A stretch of DNA of 6,785 nucleotides from Anaerolineales bacterium UBA2232 (GTDB lineage Bacteria > Chloroflexota > Anaerolineae > UBA2200): the NCBI GenBank assembly GCA_002348045.1, contig DDYO01000101.1, positions 376-7,160 on the forward strand. The letters run 5' to 3'. Below, piece by piece: positions 1 through 6,036 of the stretch. How positions within the stretch are numbered: position 1 is the stretch's first letter; each line of letters begins with the position of its first letter. The notes beneath the pieces are model-generated. The model saw only the letters and a list, made by a program, of their open reading frames with translations, searched no databases and was not told where the DNA came from. The translations under genes and the position numbers were made by a program.

Positions 1-353
1 CCATTGATGCGGACCGCTTCATCGTGTTCTTGAAGGACCTGATTCAGGATGCGCAGCGTAAGGTGTTCCTGATCGTCGACAACTTGCGCGTGCACCGCGC
101 CAACCGTGTCCGCGAGTGGGTTGCCGAAAACACCGAGAAGATCGAGCTGTTTTACCTGCCGCCGTATGCGCCGGAACTCAACCCCGACGAGTATCTGAAC
201 CGGGATCTGAAAACGACGATACGCTCCGGGCCGATTGCCAAGACCGCCGCCGCACTTCTTGAGAAGGCGCGTACGTGCATGGAACGCATCGCTGCGATGC
301 CGGATCGTGTGCGGTCGTATTTCAGCCATGAGTACGTTCGCTACGCTCAGTAA
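1..353 (+). CDS. IS630-family DDE transposase, C-terminal part (5' end outside window)
   Basis: This is the C-terminal ~117 residues of a cut-and-paste transposase. The frame is open from base 3 and ends at TAA 351-353. The GTG at 24 lies inside the protein and is not its start, because in-frame coding (IDADRF...) runs back to the window edge. Two DDE_3-type motifs are visible. LIVDNLRVH carries the second catalytic aspartate (codon at 78-80). LPPYAPELNPDEYLN carries the likely catalytic glutamate (codon 189-191) in the family's usual LPxYxPxLNPxE setting, about 36 residues after the aspartate. A basic helical tail and a YFSHEYVRYAQ terminus follow. The two catalytic residues visible here are intact, so this half looks functional. 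Whether the whole element is intact depends on sequence to the left. It is the only evident plus-strand gene and interrupts the minus-strand gene described at 379-477. Confidence 0.93.
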   Translation, partial: IDADRFIVFLKDLIQDAQRKVFLIVDNLRVHRANRVREWVAENTEKIELFYLPPYAPELNPDEYLNRDLKTTIRSGPIAKTAAALLEKARTCMERIAAMPDRVRSYFSHEYVRYAQ

Positions 354-380
354 TTTGGCTATTTGATTGCCGGGTTAATA
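1..380 (+). mobile_element. IS630-family insertion sequence, right end; boundary at TA 379-380
   Basis: The element contains the transposase C-terminus and a short 3' non-coding tail (354-378, TTTGGCTATTTGATTGCCGG then GTTAA). The boundary is inferred from the other side. The minus-strand GHKL ATPase frame is intact and recognisable down to codon 381-379 (TTA) and loses all family resemblance beyond it. IS630 elements insert at TA and duplicate it, and TA occurs exactly at 379-380. The left terminal inverted repeat is outside the window, so the repeat itself cannot be confirmed here. The boundary could be off by a few bases. Confidence 0.7.
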
Positions 381-477
381 AAGAGTTCTTCACCAACTCG
401 TAGATAGCGATCTGGTCGGAGCTGATCAACTCAGCACCGAGTTCAAGCAGGACGCGAGCCTTGACTGTTATACCCAC
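379..477 (-). pseudogene. GHKL-fold ATPase, N-terminal fragment truncated by IS630
   Basis: The first 33 codons of a gene co-directional with, and downstream of, the sulfur-modification operon. They read from GTG 477-475 (a TTG at 483-481 is the alternative; an in-frame TAA at 486-484 blocks anything further upstream). GGTAGG lies about 9 nt before the GTG. The peptide includes ARVLLELGAELISSDQIAIY followed by ELVKNSL. This is the opening helix of HATPase_c_3/MORC-like ATPases, with the Bergerat N-box E27-x-x-x-N31 that binds Mg-ATP. The family normally continues as xDAxA. Here the frame runs from TTA 381-379 into IS630 DNA and stops at TGA 324-322, giving a 51-residue chimera without the G1/G2 nucleotide-binding boxes. 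It is therefore non-functional unless the gene is intact elsewhere. GHKL ATPases of this class occur in bacterial defence operons, and its place after the PAPS-reductase gene suggests an effector or partner. That role is inference. Confidence 0.82.
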
Positions 478-504
478 AGACAATTACCTACCGGTGCAAG
501 AGCT

Positions 505-531
505 GAGCGCCCAATCAACAGGGGGGCGCTC
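505..531 (-). promoter_or_regulatory. Perfect 8-bp hairpin between the sulfurtransferase and GHKL genes
   Basis: GAGCGCCC (505-512) pairs perfectly with GGGCGCTC (524-531) across an 11-nt loop. It lies in the 100-bp gap after the sulfurtransferase stop (578) and 28 bp before the GHKL start at 477. No T-run follows it on either strand, so it is not a classical rho-independent terminator. It could be an mRNA 3'-end stabiliser, an attenuator that lowers expression of the downstream gene, or a protein-binding palindrome. The rest of 478-577 shows no other gene or motif I recognise. Confidence 0.5.
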
Positions 532-577
532 GACGCTCGGAAGTTTCCCGACAAGATGGCTCTGTGCTCAACAGCAG

Positions 578-1405
578 CTACAACTGACATACGAGGCACC
601 CTTGATCATCATCGTCCTCCGGCACCTCGGCGGAATCCGCTTGGGAGAAGACCTCCATCAGCGTCACGTTTTCGCGGCGCTGGGCCTTGCGCTCGATACG
701 GATCACGTGCTCGCGCTTGATTTCCTCCATGCGTTCCGGCCGCTCCAGCTCTGCCAGGCTTTCCCCCTGGCTCCACGTGAAGAAGTTACCGGTCTTCTCG
801 TATGGCTTTTCGTACGCCTTGGCCTTGTCGTACAAGTCCGGATACGTTTCCTTGAGGCGGACCCACTCAATCTTCTGCTGGTAGAAGCAGAAGTAACATC
901 CCGAGCGGGTACGGCCCCAGCGTGTGTATGGAGGCATGCCGACGCCGGAATTCCTCAGGATTTCTTCGATGTCGCGCAGCACCAGTCCGTCTTCGCGGAA
1001 CGGATAGACAGCCTTGATGTTCGGCTTGTGGCTGATGTAGCCGCTGCGGTCCTCGTCAGCGCGCAATCCAACGTAGTTCACGACCTCGTCGTTGCCGCAA
1101 TATTGCTCGAAAGGCTTGAGCTTCAAGGCCCGCGTGCACCAGCGCCGGTGATTGGATGGAATCATGCCGCCGTACATCTCGTACCAGTGGTCGAACCCGA
1201 CGTCTGCATTGAGATGCGTCACTTCCTTGCCGAGGTAGTTCGAGATGCGTTGCAGATACTCGTAGGTCTCGGGAAGCTCCTTGCGCGTGTCGCTGAAGAT
1301 GTATTCCATCTCCGGCACGCGGTCACGCAGGTAAATGGCCAGTGCCGCGCTGTCCTTCCCGCCAGACAAGCTGAGAATATGTCTAACCCGCTTCTCGCTT
1401 GTCAT
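578..1405 (-). CDS. sspD: PAPS-reductase-family PP-loop sulfurtransferase, SspD/DndC-like
   Basis: 275 residues. This is an ATP pyrophosphatase-type enzyme expected to use ATP to activate DNA for sulfur insertion, rather than to reduce PAPS in sulfate assimilation. The PP-loop is SGGKDS at residues 14-19, followed by SDTRKELPET (38-47). Further conserved-looking blocks are RRWCTRALKLKPF (C90), C103, GLRADEDRSGY (from 113) and RSGCYFC (C170, C173). The four cysteines C90, C103, C170 and C173 fit the 4Fe-4S ligand pattern of DndC/SspD-type proteins. An acidic stretch (DDDD) and a second CxxC (C270-LV-C273) sit at the extreme C-terminus. The start is ATG 1405-1403 because GAGGAG lies 7 nt upstream and the PP-loop then sits near the N-terminus as in the family; an upstream ATG at 1438 would add 11 unrelated residues. 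It overlaps the ATPase gene by 23 bp, implying coupled expression. The family assignment is firm. The Ssp-specific name is inferred from the neighbours. Confidence 0.9.
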   Translation of the reverse strand: MTSEKRVRHILSLSGGKDSAALAIYLRDRVPEMEYIFSDTRKELPETYEYLQRISNYLGKEVTHLNADVGFDHWYEMYGGMIPSNHRRWCTRALKLKPFEQYCGNDEVVNYVGLRADEDRSGYISHKPNIKAVYPFREDGLVLRDIEEILRNSGVGMPPYTRWGRTRSGCYFCFYQQKIEWVRLKETYPDLYDKAKAYEKPYEKTGNFFTWSQGESLAELERPERMEEIKREHVIRIERKAQRRENVTLMEVFSQADSAEVPEDDDDQGCLVCQL

Positions 1406-4400
1406 GGTGCTTCTCCTCGGTGGAATTCGTCGGTGCACGCGTTACCTGCAAGTTCTGCAGTGCCTGCGCCAGTGCAGCAGCGGCGGTCTGTGGGTCAGCA
1501 CCGGCCTCCTGCGCGAGCAGGTCCAACAGGTTGTGCGCAAGCCGGGTGGAATGCTCGGTCGTGGCGACCAGCAACGCGGACTCCTGCCCGCTAGCGCTGG
1601 TGAGCGTCAGGCTCATGAAGCGTTCGGCAGCGCGCGGTGCGCCCTTGCGCTGCATCACCAGACGCAGCCAGCGTCGGTAGTGGCCGGAGATGTCTGTCAC
1701 AGCCTGAGCAAAACTGACGACAGTCTCGTCCGTCCAGGCGTCCAAAGGGAGCTGGACGAGTAGGCTGGCCACGGAATCGAGCCACTTCTCGTCCGTCAGC
1801 GTTAAGTCCGTGCAACGCAGGATAAAGCTCTTGAGTCGGGCGTCTGCCAATCCGGTAGCGGTACCAGAGCATTCGGACTGCAACTGGCTGCGGATCTTGC
1901 CAAGCGGGCCGATCATCTCAAACGCTTGCCCCAGCTCTGTGACCACAACATCCTGCAGCTTGCGTTGGCTCATGCCCAGATCAACCAGCGCCGCAGACAG
2001 CCATTCTTGAAAGGGGCGTTTCCCCTTGCTCTGGGCATACACTTTAGGCAGCGTCGAGGTCAGCAACTGGATCGGATCCTGCGCTTTGCGCAAAGCCGAG
2101 CGAACCAGTGCGGCATCCTTGCTGACTCGTCCTGTCTGTTGAGTGAAATCCGACAGCCGTCCGAACCAGCGGTACAGGGCCCGAGCTAGCTCCAGATATG
2201 TCGCTTCGCCGCTGGGCACGGCCCCAAGCGAGGCAAGCACAGCGCCGTAGTCACGCAACAAATTGTGGCCGCCCTGCGCCTGCGGGAGTTCGCGCAACGT
2301 GAACGTGTGCGGATTCCGATGCATGCGCTGAAGGTGCTCGCTCGTGAGTTCCAGCACCAGTGTGCCCCGCTCGAAGACTGCGCAGCGACTGCGATGGATC
2401 ATCAGGTAAAGCGTGACCCATACGCTGGCTGGACCATTGCGTACACCAAACGGCGGAGCTGCAAGCTCCTGAAGCACTTGCTCGAACGTGGGTGCCTCGT
2501 CTCTCGTCAGGACGAGCGAAATCTCAGTCCAGAGTGCGCAGATGTCGACGCGAGCCCCAAGCTTGGGTTCAACGAGCTCGCAGTCGTTGCCGTCGGCCTG
2601 CCATATGCCCGTGTCGCGCAACAGCGTGGCGTGGATTAGCCGCTCGGGCGGGTACTCGTTGTCGCGAAAGAGTGTGGCTCCACCGGAACCAGCCAGCAGA
2701 GCGTCAAGCAACCGCTGACGCGCAAGGACGATAGCGGAAGCGGGGCGATCCTTGTTGATCAGCTCGTTGATGATGCGCGGAGCACGGTGGAAGACCTTCT
2801 CGAACATCCAAGATGCCACCTGGCCGACGTTCATCGACTCGCTGTCCGGCACAGCCTTACCCTGGTGCCAATACACTGGGCCAATGCGCCCCGGATTAGA
2901 CGCCAATGCGGACAACACGAGTGCATCGACATCCTCTTTGGCCTGATGGAGGCGGCTCTCGACGTACTGGCTGGTCCAGGGATCGAGCCGCTTGGCCGCT
3001 ACCTCGCGCTGCACCGCCAGCCAGATCGCCAACTCTGCGAGCGCCGCCCGCCCCCGAGCGGACAGCGACAGGCAGCAGTGCACGCTGAGCGGATCGTCCG
3101 CGTCGCGTACGCGGTCCAGGACTTGTCGCTCTTCCCGTGAGTCTGCCGTCACCAGGATTAAGCGGAGCCAGCCGTCAGGTTGCCCGTCTGAATCACTTCT
3201 GTTGGCGCCTGCATGGGGCCACGCGGTGACTGTTCCGACATCAATGGCTAGTGTGCGGATCGTTCCCCGGCGGTCATAGTGCTTGTTGGCCACAACCAAC
3301 CGATTCCCAAGCGCGTGCGAAGCACCACGCACAGTAAGCTCGTCGTCGCCCGCCTGCGCCGCTTGCTCGTAGAGCGCTTCGATGTTAATGGCATCTGATA
3401 CAGCGAATCCGTATTCGGAACGGCTGTGGCGGCAGATCAGCAAGCCTTGGTCCACCAGGCGGTCAAGTAGCGTCCGTGTCTCAGAGACTGAGAGGTTGCC
3501 GAGCGCGAATGCGACCAACTCCGGAGTAATGCGTAGCGCGAGGGGTGCCTGCACCAACTCCAACACGGCGATGGTCTTGAGTGCCACCAGAGCGTCCGCG
3601 TCTTTCGCCTGCCTCTCAATGCTGACGAGTGCAAATGCCCAACGACGCTCTGCAGCGAGATCGCGAAAGCGTAGCCCATTCCCCGAAGCCAGATAGTCGA
3701 ACACCTGAGCCAGGCGATACCAGGGGTATCCCTCTACGGAGGTGACTTGCGCAAAGTCCCGAAGCCCCGCCGGCTCGTTGCTGTTGAGGAAGGCATGGAA
3801 TGAGCGCTCGCTCTGACCATAGCGTTTGGAGACGACGGCCAGCGAAGCCAGCGTCAGCGGATGGAGGGGGTAAAGTTTCTCGGGATGCTGGAACAGACGA
3901 CGGTCAGCGGGGGTTGGCGCCCGAAGGATGGATTGCTCCAGCGCCGTTGCGAATAGAGACCGTGCGGCACCCACGAGTTTGGAATCGCGGTGCAGCGCCG
4001 GCTTAGTGCCTAGCGCATGGGTCGCGAAGTGGACGTAGCGCTCGACGGGCTCGTCGAAGGGTATCTCCTCGAAGCGCGACGCGACCTTGTGCCATTCGTC
4101 CCCCAGAGCGCGGCCAATGCCTGCCGCGTAGCTCGCGAAGTGCTGGTGCTGAAGCACAACCATCGCGAGAGAATCGTCCCCTTGCCGGCATGCTTCCTCA
4201 GCCAGTTGTTGAAGTGCGATCAGGTCCCCTGCTTCTGGGTGCATCGCGGCGTGCTCGACGAACTTGCCCACTTCATCAACCAGGAGCAACGTGCCAGAGA
4301 AACCCTGTGCTCGAGCGACAGACGCGAAATCGCGCATCAGTTCCCCGGCAACCGCGTTGATGGGGCGCCCCTTGTAGAGGCCCGGCTCGCTCAGATGGCG

Positions 4401-4841
4401 CTTCAGGGCGTTTGCCCCTTTGCCTTGGTGCCAGCCTTCCAGAGCGCGATGGACTTCCGCTTCCAGCGCTAATCCGATGGACAGCCGCGCTCCCACGATC
4501 GCGAGCGCGAAACGCTTGGAACTTGCGAATAGGTCGGCGACAGACGCGGAGGCTTCCCGCAGCATTTCCGAGGCCGCAGGATGAGTGTCACGACCAGCGA
4601 GCAATTGGGCAAGCACAATCCCCAGCGCCGACTTGCCGCTTCCGTACGGACCAACCACTTTCCAGGCACGCTGAGACCGACACTCCGCAAGCGCCGTACC
4701 GATCTGCTTGAGCGCCTGGACGGCATTGGGCGTAGGCAGGTAGCTGGCGATGGTCGTATCGTCGTGAAGGTCGCGGCTCAGCGAGATTGAGCGGGTGTGG
4801 TGCGCGTTCAGCTCCAGTCCATCGATGATTCGTTTAAGCAT
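1383..4841 (-). CDS. sspC: Large P-loop ATPase, SspC-like
   Basis: 1152 residues, the largest protein in the operon. Near the N-terminus is a classical Walker A, GPYGSGKS (residues 64-71), preceded by WKVV. A Walker B, LLLVDE (185-190), continues as VGKFVEHA. A strand MVVLQHQHF follows, in the position expected for a sensor element. The remaining ~850 residues form a mostly helical-looking region in which I recognise no domain. There is no signal peptide or membrane segment, so it is expected to be cytoplasmic. In Ssp-type systems the ATPase between the DUF4007 protein and the PAPS-reductase protein is SspC, thought to power DNA handling during phosphorothioation. The start is ATG 4841-4839, with AGGAGG 9 nt upstream. 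An ORF extension to 5000 adds 53 residues that only re-read the DUF4007 gene in another frame. It overlaps that gene by 8 bp and the sulfurtransferase gene by 23 bp. ATPase is certain; the SspC identity rests on context and size. Confidence 0.87.
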   Translation of the reverse strand: MLKRIIDGLELNAHHTRSISLSRDLHDDTTIASYLPTPNAVQALKQIGTALAECRSQRAWKVVGPYGSGKSALGIVLAQLLAGRDTHPAASEMLREASASVADLFASSKRFALAIVGARLSIGLALEAEVHRALEGWHQGKGANALKRHLSEPGLYKGRPINAVAGELMRDFASVARAQGFSGTLLLVDEVGKFVEHAAMHPEAGDLIALQQLAEEACRQGDDSLAMVVLQHQHFASYAAGIGRALGDEWHKVASRFEEIPFDEPVERYVHFATHALGTKPALHRDSKLVGAARSLFATALEQSILRAPTPADRRLFQHPEKLYPLHPLTLASLAVVSKRYGQSERSFHAFLNSNEPAGLRDFAQVTSVEGYPWYRLAQVFDYLASGNGLRFRDLAAERRWAFALVSIERQAKDADALVALKTIAVLELVQAPLALRITPELVAFALGNLSVSETRTLLDRLVDQGLLICRHSRSEYGFAVSDAINIEALYEQAAQAGDDELTVRGASHALGNRLVVANKHYDRRGTIRTLAIDVGTVTAWPHAGANRSDSDGQPDGWLRLILVTADSREERQVLDRVRDADDPLSVHCCLSLSARGRAALAELAIWLAVQREVAAKRLDPWTSQYVESRLHQAKEDVDALVLSALASNPGRIGPVYWHQGKAVPDSESMNVGQVASWMFEKVFHRAPRIINELINKDRPASAIVLARQRLLDALLAGSGGATLFRDNEYPPERLIHATLLRDTGIWQADGNDCELVEPKLGARVDICALWTEISLVLTRDEAPTFEQVLQELAAPPFGVRNGPASVWVTLYLMIHRSRCAVFERGTLVLELTSEHLQRMHRNPHTFTLRELPQAQGGHNLLRDYGAVLASLGAVPSGEATYLELARALYRWFGRLSDFTQQTGRVSKDAALVRSALRKAQDPIQLLTSTLPKVYAQSKGKRPFQEWLSAALVDLGMSQRKLQDVVVTELGQAFEMIGPLGKIRSQLQSECSGTATGLADARLKSFILRCTDLTLTDEKWLDSVASLLVQLPLDAWTDETVVSFAQAVTDISGHYRRWLRLVMQRKGAPRAAERFMSLTLTSASGQESALLVATTEHSTRLAHNLLDLLAQEAGADPQTAAAALAQALQNLQVTRAPTNSTEEKHHDKREAG
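1413..1418 (-). promoter_or_regulatory. Ribosome binding site of the sulfurtransferase gene
   Basis: GAGGAG on the minus strand, 7 nt before ATG 1405-1403 and inside the last codons of the ATPase gene. It decides the start against the upstream in-frame ATG at 1438. Confidence 0.8.
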
Positions 4842-5739
4842 GGATGGGAGCCTCCTCGTGTGCATCCAGTAGGTAGTACGGATCGACGCGGTCGCGGTGA
4901 AGTACAACGCTTTGCGTGTCGGAGGTGTCGACGAAACGCACGGCATCGCGCAAGGGGCCTTGTGCCACGTTCTCCACGAAAGCGCGCAACTGGTGTTCAT
5001 CTAAGCGGAAGACGACCCCGGGGCTGTTCACCCCCTTGAGCAGACGATGGAAATCCACAGATGACGAGCCTTGTTCGGACGAAGCTACAAACTCCACTAA
5101 CGCAATAGCAAACACGCGCAGGCTCAAACCGATTGGCGCGCGAAGATCGGTGTTAAAGACGATACGTCCATCTTCTTCCTTGGCGGCGCGCAGCAATGCA
5201 AGATCCTGCAGCGGGCACCAAGAGGTGTCGTCGCCACTACGCTCGGCTTGGTAGTAACTTTGGAGAAAGATGGCTGCATGCTGCTCCAGCGTGCTGGCGG
5301 CGAGCGGCCTGGCTGAACCTTCGGCGCGTTGGGCCAGTGCCGCGACCAGCCGCTGACGGTCGAAGCGCACCAGTCGCCCCTCACCAAACACTTCTGACCA
5401 GGCTGCCAGCGCCGCACGAGTACATAGACGCCAATGCAACAACCACAGCGACTCAAGAGACTCCAGATGCTGGTCCCACCCGTGCTTGGGGTCGAGCAGC
5501 TTGCGTCCGACGGGACCAGGTTGGTGCCCATGACCCGTCACGGACACAAGAATGCCCGTGGCCTCGCACCAGAATTGCAGCGACTTCAGCATGTTGCGAC
5601 CGATACCCAGAGCGTGCATTGCCCGCTCTTCATCCTTCAAAAGGCCGGGCTCGACAGAGACCGCCTGGTAGGCCTTTGGTAACCAGCCATATCGGCAGAC
5701 GAAGGACTCGTGTCCGGAAAAGCGATCGGTGACTGTCAT
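4834..5739 (-). CDS. sspB: DUF4007 family protein, SspB-like DNA phosphorothioation component
   Basis: 301 residues. The N-terminus shows the DUF4007 signature: FSGHESF (7-13), RYGWLPKAY (16-24), LGIGRNM (44-50), LKSLQFWCEATG (51-62) and a GWDQHLE...LWLLHW block (about 87-103). These resemble a winged-helix-like DNA-binding layout, which is inferred. As I recall, the DUF4007 member of the Ssp phosphorothioation system is SspB, reported to nick one DNA strand so that sulfur can be inserted. I cannot identify catalytic residues from this one sequence. The start is ATG 5739-5737, which overlaps the TGA of the preceding AbrB-like gene as ATGA. AAGG lies only 4 nt upstream, so initiation probably depends on translational coupling. 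The stop TAA at 4836-4834 lies 8 bp inside the ATPase gene. The DUF4007 call is strong; the SspB equivalence is moderate. Confidence 0.88.
   Translation of the reverse strand: MTVTDRFSGHESFVCRYGWLPKAYQAVSVEPGLLKDEERAMHALGIGRNMLKSLQFWCEATGILVSVTGHGHQPGPVGRKLLDPKHGWDQHLESLESLWLLHWRLCTRAALAAWSEVFGEGRLVRFDRQRLVAALAQRAEGSARPLAASTLEQHAAIFLQSYYQAERSGDDTSWCPLQDLALLRAAKEEDGRIVFNTDLRAPIGLSLRVFAIALVEFVASSEQGSSSVDFHRLLKGVNSPGVVFRLDEHQLRAFVENVAQGPLRDAVRFVDTSDTQSVVLHRDRVDPYYLLDAHEEAPIHA
4851..4856 (-). promoter_or_regulatory. Consensus ribosome binding site of the large ATPase gene
   Basis: A perfect AGGAGG on the minus strand, 9 nt before ATG 4841-4839 and within the 3' end of the DUF4007 gene. It fixes the ATPase start and suggests strong translation initiation despite the 8-bp gene overlap. 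Confidence 0.82.
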
Positions 5740-5954
5740 GGTGCCTTGGTCTTGTTCTTGGTGCGTTTCGCGCCGATAGAAGCCTCAGCGGCCTCTGCCG
5801 ATGGAGAGCGTTCGACGATGATGGCCTTTGTGGTAGCGTCGAAATACAGATCCACTGAATCACCCTCCTGGATGCCGGCATTGCGTAGCAACGCTTCAGT
5901 GAGGGCAATTCGTCCCATTTTCTGTACTTTTTTTGTACCGAAATGAATCTTCAT
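5736..5954 (-). CDS. AbrB/MazE/SpoVT-type DNA-binding protein, first gene of the operon
   Basis: 72 residues. Residues about 4-48 form a swapped-hairpin AbrB/MazE domain with the usual elements: GTKKVQKMGRIALTEALL, then AGIQEGDSVDLYF and TTKAIIVERS. The C-terminal ~22 residues are low-complexity, Ala-rich and then very basic (KRTKNKTK), possibly non-specific DNA contacts. Proteins of this fold bind operator DNA as dimers, often autoregulating toxin-antitoxin operons. No toxin gene is adjacent: the next gene, DUF4007, begins in its stop codon (ATGA). This suggests a transcriptional regulator for the modification operon rather than half of a TA pair. The start ATG 5954-5952 gives a normal domain N-terminus. 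The SD sequence before it is poor (GATGGG). An ORF reading back to 6098 would add residues overlapping the ICE gene and is unlikely. An A7 run lies at codons 7-9. Confidence 0.85.
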   Translation of the reverse strand: MKIHFGTKKVQKMGRIALTEALLRNAGIQEGDSVDLYFDATTKAIIVERSPSAEAAEASIGAKRTKNKTKAP

Positions 5955-6036
5955 GAAGTACCCATCAGGGCGAAAACTGGTCAGTAAAGTAGGGAATATT
6001 AACCCAATACAGCCCTCATCAGATACAAGGCATGCG
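5955..6036 (-). promoter_or_regulatory. Probable operon promoter/operator region
   Basis: This 82-bp gap between the ICE membrane gene and the AbrB-like gene is the only real intergenic space upstream of the operon, and it is AT-rich for this window. On the minus strand a TAATAT (6001-5996) resembles a -10 box. The nearest TTGTAT (6028-6023) is 21 nt away, too far for a standard -35, so a sigma70 promoter is only tentative. A short inverted repeat, ACTG-AC-CAGT (5985-5976), lies between the -10-like box and the start and could be an operator for the AbrB-like protein. No terminator hairpin is visible after the ICE gene, so read-through from the conjugation module is also possible. Confidence 0.35.

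Noticed and set aside
1406..1438. Upstream ATG start for the sulfurtransferase
   Set aside because: It adds 11 residues (MHRRIPPRRST) overlapping the ATPase gene further; the GAGGAG site points to ATG 1405.
461..1594. 377-residue plus-strand open frame
   Set aside because: It lies antisense to the PAPS-reductase gene and the end of the ATPase gene. Its composition is typical of a shadow frame in high-GC DNA, with no recognisable motif, whereas the minus strand carries clear family motifs.
4842..5000. 53-residue N-terminal extension of the large ATPase
   Set aside because: It is the DUF4007 coding sequence read in another frame. The ATG at 4841 has a consensus AGGAGG 9 nt upstream.
5196..5732. 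178-residue plus-strand open frame
   Set aside because: It is antisense to the DUF4007 gene, without any motif, SD site or neighbour supporting it.
5736..5954. Type II toxin-antitoxin pair
   Set aside because: Only an antitoxin-like fold is present; the coupled downstream gene is DUF4007, not a MazF- or PIN-type toxin.
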